Translations under genes and position numbers: made by a program
The notes under the pieces: model-generated
Told to the model about the DNA's origin: nothing
The model's input: the letters and a program-made list of their open reading frames with translations, nothing else
The model's database searches: none
From: DATJCV01 sp963707665
GTDB taxonomy: Bacteria > Pseudomonadota > Gammaproteobacteria > Burkholderiales > Burkholderiaceae_D
Assembly (NCBI GenBank): GCA_963707665.1
Contig: CAVPQU010000002.1
Location: 248,001-312,000 of the forward strand
Direction: 5' to 3'
DNA length: 64,000 nt
Shown: positions 9,493 through 19,144 of the stretch, piece after piece
Layout: each line of letters starts with the position of its first letter
Numbering within the stretch: position 1 is the first letter of the stretch

Positions 9493-11421
9493 ATGCTTTT
9501 CAAGAAATACCTGGTTGTCGTTACGCTCGCGTTTACCGCGTTCGGAATTGCCGCGCCCATCGCGCTGGCTCAGACAACTACCGTCACTCCTGCTGCCGAC
9601 GAAGCCTTCCTGGCGCTGCGCGAGGCATCCCGCAAGAAGGATCTGGGCAAGGTGGAAGCGCTGGCGGCCCGTCTGCAGGATTATGACATTCCTTCCTACG
9701 TTGATTACTACCGGTTGAAACCGCGCATCGCCGAGTTTCCGGATGCCGAGATCCGCGCCTATCTGACTCGCTACGACGGCAGTGCCATCGCTGACCGCCT
9801 GCGCAACGACTGGTTGCTGGAGCTGGGCCGGGTGCGCAACTGGGCCACCTTCGACGAGCAGTTTCCGCTGTTCGCGCTGCAAGACGATACCCAGCTGAAA
9901 TGCTACGCGTTGATGTCGGTCGCGGCCAAAGGGCAGAACGCCGCCGAGCAGGCGCGCGCGCTGCTGGACACACCGAAGGATTATGGCGAAGGCTGTGTGT
10001 CGCTGATCGCGACATTGGCGCAAAACGGCCAGTTCAGCCAGGCTGATCTATGGGCTCAAGTGCGGCTGGCCTCGGAAGCAAATTATCTGGCGATCGCCAA
10101 GCGGGTTGCGGCCCTGGCCGGTGCCTCCGACAAGCTGATTGCGGAAGCCTTCGATAAGCCGGCGCTGACGCTGGCCCGTGGTGTTCCCCACAGTGCCAGC
10201 CGTGGTGTTGCTGGTCAGCTGTATGTGATCGCACTTGGACGCGTGGCACGCAACAACCCGCAGCAGGCCGCCGATGCGCTGCAGGCGGAAGCGTCGCGCC
10301 TGAGCGCCTCCGACCAGGCGTTGGGCTGGGCCCAGATCGCGCTACAGGCGGCCTTGAAGCTGGCGCCGGAAGCGAGCGACTACTGGCGTCGCGCCAAAGA
10401 CGCGCCGCTGTCCGCGGACGGCTATCAGTGGAAGGTGCGTTCTGCCTTGCGCGATGGTGACTGGAAACTGGTCAAGGCCGGAATCGACGCGATGCCGTCT
10501 GCCTTGCGCAACGATCCAAGCTGGATCTACTGGGATGGCCGGGCGCTGCAGAATGAAGGCAAGAGCGAGCAAGCCGAGGCGCGCTTTACGGCAATTGCCG
10601 AGCGCACCGGTTTTTACGGCCAACTGGCGCGGGAAGAGCTGGGCCGCGAGTTGCTGCCGCCGCTGCGCCCCACGCCGCCCAGCGCCGACGAAGTCGCGCC
10701 GATGGCGCAAAACCAGGGGTTTCGCCGTGCGCTGCGCTTTTTTGACATGGGCCTGCGCTTCGAGGGTGTGCGCGAATGGAACTGGGAATTGCGCCAGATG
10801 GATGAGCGCCAGCATCTGGCGGCAGCCGAATTCGCGCGCCAGAAGGATGTGCTGGACCGGATGGTGAACACCTCCGACCGCACCCGGGTCGAAGTCGATT
10901 TCACGCAGCGCTTTCCGACCCCGTTTCGCAGCGTCATGCTGGCCAACACGCAGGCGCTCGGCCTCGACATGGCCTGGGTGTATGGCCTGATCCGGCAGGA
11001 ATCGCGCTTCATCATGCATGCGCGCTCGCACGTCGGCGCCTCCGGCCTGATGCAAGTGATGCCGGCCACCGCGCGGCTCGTGGCGCGTCAGATCGGTTTT
11101 AACGGCTTCAACCCGAGCCAGGTCAATGAGATCGATACCAATATCCTGCTCGGCACCAATTACCTGAGCATGGTGCTGGGCCAACTGGACGGGTCGCAAA
11201 CGCTGGCTTCCGCTGCCTACAACGCCGGCCCAGGGCGGCCGCGCGCCTGGCGTTCGACGTTGAAGGGGCCGGTGGAAGGCGCGATTTTTGCCGAATCGAT
11301 TCCGTTTGCGGAGACGCGCGGCTATGTCAAGAACGTGCTGTCGAATGCGACCTGGTACGCGGCGCTGTTCGAGAATCGCGCGCAATCGCTGAAGGCGCGG
11401 CTGGGCACCGTCACGCCTTGA
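9493..11421 (+). CDS. slt: soluble lytic murein transglycosylase
   Basis: Periplasmic enzyme that cleaves the MurNAc-GlcNAc bond of peptidoglycan with 1,6-anhydro product formation. The 642-residue product starts MLFKKYLVVVTLAF with a signal peptide ending near ALAQ. Residues about 30-440 form a long alpha-helical, TPR-like superhelix; the C-terminal domain (about 470-600) carries the goose-lysozyme-like catalytic motifs RQESRF (catalytic Glu), GASGLMQVMPATA and AYNAGPGRPRAW. The ATG at 9493 is preferred to upstream in-frame starts because it begins the signal peptide. The frame is intact. Confidence 0.95.
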   Translation: MLFKKYLVVVTLAFTAFGIAAPIALAQTTTVTPAADEAFLALREASRKKDLGKVEALAARLQDYDIPSYVDYYRLKPRIAEFPDAEIRAYLTRYDGSAIADRLRNDWLLELGRVRNWATFDEQFPLFALQDDTQLKCYALMSVAAKGQNAAEQARALLDTPKDYGEGCVSLIATLAQNGQFSQADLWAQVRLASEANYLAIAKRVAALAGASDKLIAEAFDKPALTLARGVPHSASRGVAGQLYVIALGRVARNNPQQAADALQAEASRLSASDQALGWAQIALQAALKLAPEASDYWRRAKDAPLSADGYQWKVRSALRDGDWKLVKAGIDAMPSALRNDPSWIYWDGRALQNEGKSEQAEARFTAIAERTGFYGQLAREELGRELLPPLRPTPPSADEVAPMAQNQGFRRALRFFDMGLRFEGVREWNWELRQMDERQHLAAAEFARQKDVLDRMVNTSDRTRVEVDFTQRFPTPFRSVMLANTQALGLDMAWVYGLIRQESRFIMHARSHVGASGLMQVMPATARLVARQIGFNGFNPSQVNEIDTNILLGTNYLSMVLGQLDGSQTLASAAYNAGPGRPRAWRSTLKGPVEGAIFAESIPFAETRGYVKNVLSNATWYAALFENRAQSLKARLGTVTP

Positions 11422-11480
11422 CATGATCCGGTAACCGCCCGTCGGGATGTGGCCGGTTGCCTTCGATGGAGTGCATGGAC

Positions 11481-12518
11481 ATGGCTTATCGCACTATTCT
11501 GGTGATCGGCGCCTCCGGCTTCGTCGGCTCGCACCTGGTGGCGCAACTGGCGGCGCGCGGCGGCTGCGATATCGTGGTGCCGACCCGGCGCTACATGCGG
11601 GCGCGTCATTTGCTGCCGCTGCCGACGGTCAGAATCGTCGAGACCGACATCGGGCAGGACGTCGCACTGGCGGCACTGCTGCCCGGCGTCGATGCCGTGA
11701 TCAACCTGGTCGGCGTGCTGCATTCGAAAGCGGGGCCGGCCGGCTCCGCTTTCGGCCCGGCCTTTGCCCGCACCCACGTCGAACTGCCGCGCCGTATCGT
11801 CGCCGCCTGCGCCGCTCAGCGCGTGCCGCGCTATCTGCACATGAGCGCGCTGGGGGCGGCGGCCGACGGCGCCGTCGATGTACCAGCGCTCGAAGGCCGA
11901 CGGCGAACTGGCGGCGCGTCGCAGCCGGCAGTGGCGACGACGATTTTCCGGCCCTCGGTCATGTTCGGGCCGGACGATCATTTCATGAATCGTTTCGCCC
12001 GCCTGCAGAAACTCTTCCCGGTCGTGCCGCTGGCCGGCGCCGATGCCCGTTTCCAGCCGATCTATGTGGACGACGTCGCGCGCGCCTTCATCGCCGCGCT
12101 GGACACCGACGCCACCATCGGCCATGCCTACGAGCTGGCGGGCCCAAGGTCTATACGCTGCGCGAACTGGTGCGGCTGGCCGGCGTCTGGTCCGGTCATC
12201 CGCGCCCGATCATCGGCCTGCCGCCGGGACTGGCGCGACTGCAGGCACTGGCTGCTGGAACTGCTGCCGGGCGAGCCGCTGATGAGCCGCGACAACCTCG
12301 ACTCGATGAAGATCGACAACGTGGCGTCGGGCCGGTGGCACCGATCCTGGGCATTGAACCGGTCGCACTGGAAGCAGCTGGCGCCGTATTATTTGACAGG
12401 GCGCGGCGCCCGCAGCCCACCTGTCGCCAAGCGCGGGATACAGCTTGGGCGAGTGCCGCACCCACAACTGACCAAAGACAAAAACAACAAAGGATCAAAC
12501 CGCCATGCAAACCACTGA
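11481..12518 (+). CDS. NAD-dependent epimerase/dehydratase (complex I NDUFA9-like), multiply frameshifted
   Basis: An extended short-chain dehydrogenase of the type often annotated as complex I NDUFA9 family. The Rossmann motif is VIGASGFVGSHL right after the start. Later signatures lie in alternating frames: MYQRSKADGE (the YxxxK-like region, about 11880-11910), TTIFRPSVMFGPDDHF, FQPIYVDDVARAF, YELAGPKVYTLRELV, and PLMSRDNLDSMKIDN. Shifts are needed near 11868, 11927, 12146, 12245, 12330 and 12385. No in-frame stops occur within the individual segments, so the coding signal is well preserved. The 3' end is uncertain and could lie between 12400 and 12518. The start MAYRTIL at 11481 has GGAG upstream. 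Confidence 0.7.
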   Translation: MAYRTILVIGASGFVGSHLVAQLAARGGCDIVVPTRRYMRARHLLPLPTVRIVETDIGQDVALAALLPGVDAVINLVGVLHSKAGPAGSAFGPAFARTHVELPRRIVAACAAQRVPRYLHMSALGAAADGAVDVPALEGRRRTGGASQPAVATTIFRPSVMFGPDDHFMNRFARLQKLFPVVPLAGADARFQPIYVDDVARAFIAALDTDATIGHAYELAGPRSIRCANWCGWPASGPVIRARSSACRRDWRDCRHWLLELLPGEPLMSRDNLDSMKIDNVASGRWHRSWALNRSHWKQLAPYYLTGRGARSPPVAKRGIQLGRVPHPQLTKDKNNKGSNRHANH

Positions 12519-13232
12519 ACTCGATACGCACGTCCCTAGACCGCAGCACGCTCGCAGCGGCGCTCAACAAAACCGGCCTGACACTGGTCATCGGCAACAA
12601 GAATTATTCGTCCTGGTCGATGCGGCCGTGGGTGGCGCTGACCGCGTTCGGCATCCCGTTCAACGAAGTCCGCATTCTGCTCGACCAGCCCGACACCGCC
12701 GCCCGCATCGCCGCCTATTCCGCCGCCGGCCGGGTGCCGGTGCTGATCGCCGGCGATATGACGATCTGGGACGCCTGGCGATCTGCGAATACCTGGCCGA
12801 GCAGTTTCCGCGACGAGCACCTGTGGCCGCAGGACGTGGCCGCGCGCGCGATGGCGCGCTGCGGTCTGCGCCGAGATGCATTCCGGCTTTGCCGACCTGC
12901 GCAGCGCAGATGTCGATGAATATCCGCGCCAGCCTGCCGGGCCAGGGCCGCACGCCGGAAGCCCAGGCCGACATCGGCCGCATCTGCGAAATCTGGGAAA
13001 ACTGCCTGGCGAACTTCGGCCATCACCAATTCCTGTTCGGCGATTTTTCGATCGCCGACGCCTTTTACGCGCCGGTGGTGATGCGCTTTCAGCACCTACG
13101 GCGTGTCGCTGGCGCCGGCGCTGCAGGCCTATGCCGACCGCGTGCCGGCGCATCCGGCGGTGGCGCGCTGGGTGCGCGAAGCGCTGGCCGAAACCGAAGT
13201 GATCGCCGAAATACGAGCCGAGCGGCCATTGA
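12505..13232 (+). CDS. glutathione S-transferase family protein, multiply frameshifted
   Basis: A GST-fold protein. The thioredoxin-like N-terminal domain is recognisable from VIGNKNYSSWSMRPWVAL, with the active-site serine context NYSSWSMRPW, and GRVPVLIAGD; after a shift, ICEYLAEQFP marks the glutathione-binding region, and the C-terminal helical domain contains RICEIWENCLANFG and FLFGDFSIADAFYAPVV. Shifts are needed near 12540, 12775, 12805, 12865, 12905, 13090 and 13210. Repair of the last gives an end in EYEPSGH with TGA at 13230-13232. The initiation codon at 12505 is inferred. It lies just ahead of cca. Confidence 0.75.
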
Positions 13233-13259
13233 TTTGCACGCGCGCAGGATGGCAGCGGC

Positions 13260-14522
13260 ATGAAGATCTATGTCGTCGGCGGCGCGGTGCGCGACGAACT
13301 GCTCGGCCTGCCGGTGCAGGACCGCGACTACGTGGTGGTCGGCGCCACGCCCGAGCAGATGGTCGGCGCAGGGCTTTCGCCCGGTCGGCAAGGATTTCCC
13401 GGTGTTCCTGCATCCGGACACGCAGGAGGAATACGCGCTGGCGCGCACCGAGCGCAAGACCGCGCCCGGCTACCACGGCTTCGTGTTCCATACCGACGCC
13501 CGACGTCACGCTGGAAGAGGACCTGGTGCGGCGCGACCTGACCATCAACGCCATCGCGCAGGCCGAGGACGGCACCCTGGTCGATCCGTTCGGCGGCCAG
13601 CGCGACCTGCAGGCCCGGCTGTTCCGCCACGTGTCGCCGGCGTTCGCCGAAGACCCGGTGCGCATCCTGCGCGTGGCCCGCTTCGCCGCGCGCTTTCCCG
13701 ACTTCACGGTGGCGCCGGAGACCAACGCGCTGATGCGGCAGATGGTCGACGCCGGCGAGGTCGACGCGCTGGTGCCGGAGCGCGTCTGGCAGGAACTGGC
13801 GCGCGGCCTGATGGAAGCCAGGCCGTCGCGCATGTTCGAGGTGCTGCGCGACTGCGGCGCGCTGGCGCGCATCCTGCCCGAGCTGGACGCGCTGTGGGGC
13901 GTGCCGCAGCCGCCGCAGCACCATCCGGAAATCGACACCGGCGTGCACGTGATGCTGGTGATCGACGTACGCCGCCAGCCGCAGCTATGCGCTGCCGGTG
14001 CGCTTTGCCGCCCTGATGCACGATCTCGGCAAGGGCGCGACGCCGCCGGCCGAACTGGCCGCGCCATCACGGCCACGAGGGCCTGCGGCGCGGCGCTGGT
14101 GCGAGGCGGTCTGCCAGCGCCTGAAAGTGCCCAACGAATGCCGCGACCTGGCGCTGATGACCGCGCGCGAGCACGGCAACGTGGCGCGCGCGCTCGAATT
14201 GCGCGCCAACACCATGGTCAGCCTGTTGGAGCGCTGCGACGCCTTCCGCAAGCCGCAGCGCTTCGTCGACATGCTGCGCGCAACCGAATGCGACTACCGC
14301 GGCCGCAGCGGCTTCGAACAGCGGCCATTCCCGCAGGCGCCGTACCTGGAGGCATTGCTGGCGGCGGCGCAATCGGTCAAGGCCGGCGTGATCGCCGCCA
14401 TGTTCGTGCAGCAACCGCAGCGGATTCCGGAAGCGATCCGGGCAGCGCGCGTCGAACTGGTGCGCGAGCGGATTGCCGAATGGCGGCGCACCGAGCCTGT
14501 GGCACCGGATCGGCCGGAATGA
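13260..14522 (+). CDS. cca: multifunctional CCA protein (tRNA nucleotidyltransferase), multiply frameshifted
   Basis: Adds or repairs the CCA end of tRNAs and, through an HD domain, hydrolyses phosphate groups. The N-terminal nucleotidyltransferase head is clear: MKIYVVGGAVRDELLGLPV then DRDYVVVGATPEQMV. FRPVGKDFPVFLHPDTQEEY, LEEDLVRRDLTINAIAQ and DPVRILRVARFAARF follow in shifted frames; the HD domain has AALMHDLGKGATPPAEL. The final segment to 14522 is a single frame. Shifts are needed near 13370, 13500, 13975 and 14070-14100. The tRNA-processing role is essential or nearly so in most bacteria, which argues for sequence error over decay. Confidence 0.88.
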
Positions 14523-15116
14523 GCCGCGGGCGTCATTGATCCGGAGCGGTGAAGCGTTGGATTCGTCGCAATCGTGGCGGCGACGTGCTGATGGAGCCCG
14601 AATGCGGTTTCACGTGTAGGAGAGCCTGGCCGCGGCCAGAAGTCAATTTAATTCCAGACAACCGCGTTTCCACGACGGCAAACCCGTCAAGGCAAGGTGG
14701 CAAGAAAACCGGCACGCATCGAAACGTTTTGTTTTGTCCCTGATCACCCCCATTGAATCCTGGCGCACGGCTCGATGCCGACCGCGTGAGTCCGATTCCC
14801 AGGGGCCGACAGTTCGATACGCAGTTTGGCAACTTCACGGTTCCGGACCAATGGCCGCAAACGCGCAGCTCCGCAACCAACGTTCCGCTCATTTATTGCC
14901 GCGCGCCACCGTGACAGCAGATTCGAAACGGATCACTTATTGAGTTCGCTCAATGACTGAAGTGTCCGACGTTATGAAATGGCTTTTAATGTCAGATTGC
15001 CAGTCGTTCCAATCACATCGCCGGCGCTGCAACCATATCCGATGGGAGATCGCCCGATAGCCAAAAAAATTTGAACCGGAGCCGACGGCTGGCATACAAC
15101 CTGGACCGGTCGATCG
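14523..15116. other. unassigned intergenic region with a short orphan reading frame
   Basis: About 590 bases without a convincing gene. A 14-bp perfect palindrome CTGGCCGCGGCCAG sits at 14626-14639. A short open frame from about 14744 to 14914 on the plus strand translates to a stretch containing RQFDTQFGNFTVPDQW, which looks protein-like but lacks an obvious start and is not recognised; it may be a gene remnant. The segment 14940-15116 is less GC-rich and probably holds the promoter for the two downstream genes. Confidence 0.4.
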
Positions 15117-15539
15117 ATGAAATATTCCTCTCCTCAGCAACAACGATGGCGCTGGGTATTGGGGCTCGGCCTGCTGCTGATGGTGATGGCGACAGCTGGC
15201 TTGATTCTGCTTTCCTGGTTGGAGCCTGCGCCTACCGCCACGATCAAGTCTGTGAACGGCGACGCGACGAACGAGGAATTGCCGCCGCCTGACAATCGCT
15301 CTGCCGGACCGGCGGCGCCGGATCAACGGCCGCCGCCAGCCGCTGCCGCAGCCGGCGCCGCCGATACCGCAGCAGTCGGAACGCGAGTCGCGCCGACGGC
15401 ACCGGTCGACAGCAAGGATGTCGCTCGTCGTGCATCGGACCAGGTCACCGTCAAAAGACCGGAGGCCGACGCCGGCCCCGGGCCGTCCTGCAGCGCAGCC
15501 ACGATGGCGCTGGCATTGTGCGATGTCAAGAGTCGCTGA
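15117..15539 (+). CDS. single-pass membrane protein of unknown function next to TAXI receptor
   Basis: The 140-residue product is not recognised. It has one transmembrane segment at about residues 13-34 preceded by basic residues, then a long Pro/Ala-rich, probably disordered periplasmic part, and ends in CSAATMALALCDVKSR. That Cys-x9-Cys tail is strikingly like the tail of the next gene product (CSQQEKVLGLCGL). The gene stops 27 bases before the TAXI receptor start, so they are probably one transcription unit. The ribosome-binding site is weak. Confidence 0.6.
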   Translation: MKYSSPQQQRWRWVLGLGLLLMVMATAGLILLSWLEPAPTATIKSVNGDATNEELPPPDNRSAGPAAPDQRPPPAAAAAGAADTAAVGTRVAPTAPVDSKDVARRASDQVTVKRPEADAGPGPSCSAATMALALCDVKSR

Positions 15540-15566
15540 TCAAATCGAAACGCAGCGGAGGAATAC

Positions 15567-16653
15567 ATGAACAAGTCCCGCCCCATGCTTGCGCAAGTCC
15601 TGGTCTGGCTGGCCATGCTGGCGCTGCCGTCGTCGTCGCAGGCGCTGCCCAACATCGATTACAAGATCGTCACCGCCTCCGAGCGCGGCACCTATATCGA
15701 GATCGGACGCGACATCGCGAAATGGGTGGCGGCGCCGGCCGACATCACGCTCGAAGTGCTGCCGTCCAAGGGCTCGGCCGAGAACGTGCAGCGGCTGCGC
15801 TACGAGCCCGGCGTCAAGCTGGCGCTGGTGCAATCGGATGTGTATCAGGCGATGCTCGACCAGGCGGCAGCCGGCAACCGCGCGGCCGGCCAGCTGATCC
15901 AGCCTTTGCGCGTGGTGATGCCGCTGTATGACGAAGAAATCTATTTCGTCACGCGGGCCGATGCACCGCTCGAATTCATCCACCAGATCAAGGACAAGAA
16001 AATCAATGTCGGCCCGGTCGGCAGCGGCACCGCGCTGTCCGCGACCACCCTGTACAAGCTGATGTTCGGCCAGGCGTTGCCGGAGGCGAATGCCAGTTAT
16101 CTGTCGAACGAAGAGGCGCTGATCAAGCTGACCGGCGACAAGTCGATCGACGTGGTCGTGATCGTCGCCGGTCAGCCGGCCAAACTGTTTGCCGACATGA
16201 CAGCCGGAGGCGCGCAACTTCATCAAGCTGCTGCGGCTCGACGACAAGGCAGCGGAAAGCCAGCGCGCGACCAAGACTTATTTCCCGGCCACCATCCGGC
16301 CCGGCAGTTATCCGAACTGGCTCAGTGAAGAAGTGCCGACGCTGACGGTCAAGGCTTTCCTGGTCACCTACGACTATCACACGGCGCATACGCAAGCTTA
16401 TTTGAATCGCTTCGCCGAAGCGCTGTGCACCAATTTCGACAACCTGCAAAGCCAGGGACACGCCAAGTGGAAACAGGTGAAGCTGGAGTTGCCGCCGCTC
16501 GGTAAAGGCTGGAGCTACTACGCGCCCATGGAAAAGATACTGCGCACCTGCATCGCGCGCCGTGGCGCGAGCGCGAATACGGGCACCGTGCCGTCGGCAC
16601 CGGCGAGAGCCTGTAGTCAGCAGGAAAAAGTGCTGGGCCTGTGCGGTCTATAG
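15567..16653 (+). CDS. TAXI-type TRAP transporter solute-binding protein, frameshifted
   Basis: Periplasmic substrate receptor of the TAXI family, which delivers organic acids to TRAP permeases. A signal peptide (MLAQVLVWLAMLALPSSSQA) is followed by YKIVTASERGTYIEIGRDIA, the usual GTYxxIG-type opening, then LPSKGSAENVQRLR and LALVQSDVY. A one-base insertion near 16206 (GCCGGAGGCG) breaks the frame; the remainder (EARNFIKLLRLDD, YPNWLSEEVPTLTVKAFLV) continues to 16653. Joined length is about 361 residues. GGAGG precedes the ATG. No TRAP permease gene is near, so it is an orphan receptor here. The C-terminal Cys-x9-Cys tail matches that of the upstream gene. Confidence 0.85.
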
Positions 16654-16749
16654 CCGCGCCGACGCCCGGCCGGCGGCCATGCTCGTGCGGCGGAATGCCT
16701 GGCGCCCGGCTTGGCTGCCCTCTTGGTCCCGACTCGGCCCGAATAAATA

Positions 16750-16815
16750 CCGGTGCCAGTATTTTTGGCGGCTCACTGAACTCGCCCGGAATTGCCTTAT
16801 TTTTAGGCATACTCC
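16750..16815 (-). repeat. dispersed GGAGTAT paired-box repeat, copy R2 (degenerate partner)
   Basis: On the minus strand GGAGTATGCC (16815-16806) is followed by TAAAAATAAGG; about 50 bases on, CCAAAAATACTGGCACCGG occupies the partner position. The same partner AAATACTGGCA occurs at the same distance in copy R6. The copy lies between the convergent TAXI and LivK-like genes. Confidence 0.55.
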
Positions 16816-16867
16816 CGCAATGGATGATGCCGGCCAGAATCCGTCCATGGCGCGTCGGTGCGCTCCC

Positions 16868-18001
16868 TTACCGCACGAAGCGGCCATTGCGGCCAATCAT
16901 CGTCAATTCGACGAACTCGCTGCCGGTGTGGTCGTTGGCGCCGTAGCTGACCATCAGTCCGCCCAGATCAAGCTGGTGGATCGATTCGAGGCCGCGGATG
17001 AAACTCTCGCGCGTCAGATTGCGGCCGGCGCGGCGCAGACCCTCGACCATCACCTTGGCGGCGACGAAGCCGTCCATCGCCGCATATGACATGGTGGCAT
17101 TGCCCGCCTTGGCGGCAGTCTTGAATTCCTGTCCGAGGATGGTGGACACCAGGTCGGCCGGCGGCGTCACCTGCGACACGATCAGGCCGACTCCGGCCGG
17201 GCCCAGGTCCTTGACGAACGAATCCGAGGAATTGTTGGACAGGGTCATGATCTGCATGTTGCCGCCCTGGGCGCGGATCGCCTTGATCACGTCCACCGTG
17301 TTCTTCGCCGAACTGACGATGATCAGCGCCTTCGGATTGGCCTTGATCAGTTGCGCGGCGGCGGCGGCCACGTCCGGCTTTTCGCGCGCGAAACTGGCGA
17401 TGATGGTCGGCTCCAGCTTGCGCTCGGCCATGCCTCTTTTGAAGCCGTCGAGGCCGTCGCGGCCGAACGAATCGTCGACGTGCAGTACGCCGATATCCTT
17501 GTAGCCGAGCGTGGCGAAATGCTCGATGCCCTTGATCACTTCGTCCTGGTACTTGGCGCGCACGTTGAAGATCAGCCGGTTCACCGGCGTGTGGAATAGC
17601 GCGGCGCCGGTACTGGGCGCGACCAGCGGCACGCCGGACGCCGCGAGCAATGGCGCAACCGCCTCGGTATGCGGCGTGCCGCGCGTCTGGAACAGTGCGA
17701 ACACGCGTTCCTGCTTGATCAGTTTTTCGGCGTTGGCAGCCGTCCTCGTCGGCACGAAGCCATCGTCGAGGATGCGCATCTCGATCTTCCGGCCATGCAC
17801 GCCGCCGGCGCGGTTGACGCTGTCGATGTAGGCTTTGGCGCCTTCGTTCATCTCCTTGGTCGGCGCGGCGACGACGCCGGTGACGCCGATGGTCTGGCCG
17901 ATCAGGATAGTTGTATCGGTGATGCCATCCTCGGCGCTGGCCGGGATAACGGCGGCGCCCAACAACAGCGCGACAACGATAATGAGTTGGTTGATTTTCA
18001 T
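16868..18001 (-). CDS. branched-chain amino acid-type ABC transporter substrate-binding protein
   Basis: Periplasmic type I binding protein of the Leu/Ile/Val (LivK) family. The start MKINQLIIVVALLLG at 18001 gives a signal peptide cleaved near ASAE, with AGGGA upstream; residues ILIGQTIGVTGVVAAPTKEM open the first lobe and NRAGGVHGRKIEMRILDDG is the family hallmark. The product has 377 residues. No permease or ATPase genes are nearby, so its partner is elsewhere; its ligand cannot be told from sequence, as this family also binds aromatic acids and amides. It is convergent with the TAXI receptor gene. Confidence 0.9.
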   Translation of the reverse strand: MKINQLIIVVALLLGAAVIPASAEDGITDTTILIGQTIGVTGVVAAPTKEMNEGAKAYIDSVNRAGGVHGRKIEMRILDDGFVPTRTAANAEKLIKQERVFALFQTRGTPHTEAVAPLLAASGVPLVAPSTGAALFHTPVNRLIFNVRAKYQDEVIKGIEHFATLGYKDIGVLHVDDSFGRDGLDGFKRGMAERKLEPTIIASFAREKPDVAAAAAQLIKANPKALIIVSSAKNTVDVIKAIRAQGGNMQIMTLSNNSSDSFVKDLGPAGVGLIVSQVTPPADLVSTILGQEFKTAAKAGNATMSYAAMDGFVAAKVMVEGLRRAGRNLTRESFIRGLESIHQLDLGGLMVSYGANDHTGSEFVELTMIGRNGRFVR

Positions 18002-18256
18002 GATGTCCCTGACAAGGTTGCCGCTGCGTAGCCGTTGAAAAACATTTCCACAGGAAAACAATCATACAAGGAATTAACAATTACAGTGCTTTCTTGCCCA
18101 TGGAAAATGAAGCTTGACTGAACTTCGGCGTGCGGCAGGCCCTCTGATTTGTGGGGAGGCCCGGCGTAGCTGATGCGATGTCATTGGGATGTCAGAAGGT
18201 GTCCGCTGCAATATAATGTTGCATTGCACAAAATCAGTCATCAGAGGGAGAATTGC

Positions 18257-18955
18257 ATGGATATCAACCGTTTTTCTCGCCCTTCCCAGCCTGCCGGAAT
18301 TGCGCCGCAACAGGCGCCGGCGCGCAAACCTTGGGTGTTGGTGAAAGAGTTGTCGAGGCGTGCGCATTGGCGGCTGCGCAAGCATTTTTTGGCGCTGGAT
18401 CAGCAAGATCGATTGTTGCGTTTTGGCACGGTACTGTCCGACGAATTGATCGTCAAATACGTGGAAAGCATTGATTTCTCGCGTGACACCGTGTTTGGCG
18501 TCTATGACAGCCATTTGAAGCTGGTTGGCGTTGGCCACTTGGCATTTGCGCCGCGCGAACAATTGCCGCTCTTGAGTGCCGCCACCAGCAAGGAGCGCCT
18601 GGCTGAATTTGGTGTTTCAGTGTCGGCTTCGGCGCGCGGCATGGGGGTTGGTTCCAAGTTGTTCGAGCGTGCCGCGATTCGCTGCCGCAACGCCGACGTT
18701 GATATCCTCTATATGCATTGCCTGTCATCGAACCAGGTGATGATGCACATCGCCAAGAAAGCCGGCATGGAAATCGAGCGCGATTATGGCGAAGCCGATG
18801 CGTATCTGCGGCTGCCTCCAGCCAATCCAGCCAGCGTGCTGCAGGAAGCGATGGATGAACAGGTGGCAAGCTTCGACTATGCATTGAAGGCGAATGCCCG
18901 CGCAGCGGCGAAGTGGTTGGGAAACCTTGCAGGATCCGGCAAGCGTGGTGATTGA
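18257..18955 (+). CDS. GNAT family N-acetyltransferase
   Basis: A 232-residue acyl-CoA-dependent transferase of the GCN5-related fold. The core lies at about residues 35-185; the acetyl-CoA pyrophosphate-binding motif appears as SASARGMGVGSKLFERA (a Q/RxxGxG/A variant), preceded by the strand AEFGVSVS and followed by ILYMHCLSSNQVMMHIAKKAGM. The C-terminal 40 residues are an extra helical tail. GGGAG lies 8 bases before the ATG at 18257. It is followed by the convergent Lrp-type regulator gene. Substrate unknown. Confidence 0.85.
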   Translation: MDINRFSRPSQPAGIAPQQAPARKPWVLVKELSRRAHWRLRKHFLALDQQDRLLRFGTVLSDELIVKYVESIDFSRDTVFGVYDSHLKLVGVGHLAFAPREQLPLLSAATSKERLAEFGVSVSASARGMGVGSKLFERAAIRCRNADVDILYMHCLSSNQVMMHIAKKAGMEIERDYGEADAYLRLPPANPASVLQEAMDEQVASFDYALKANARAAAKWLGNLAGSGKRGD

Positions 18956-19144
18956 GCAGGACTTCGGTAGGGTCTTTGATCGGCATGTGATTTGCCGAAT
19001 CGGGCGCCTCAAAGCTGGCCGGGATGCCGCTTGCCACTACGCGAACTAAAGGGTTATTACGTGCTCCCCGCCTTCGTCGCAGTCTCCTTTGGAGCGAAGG
19101 GCTTCACTAAAACATCATAGAAGGTTGCTGCCATTTCCATCCAT

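Noticed and set aside
14533..14892. 119-codon minus-strand frame in the gap after cca
   Set aside because: No start-site support, no recognised domain, and it is antisense to the only protein-like fragment in the region.
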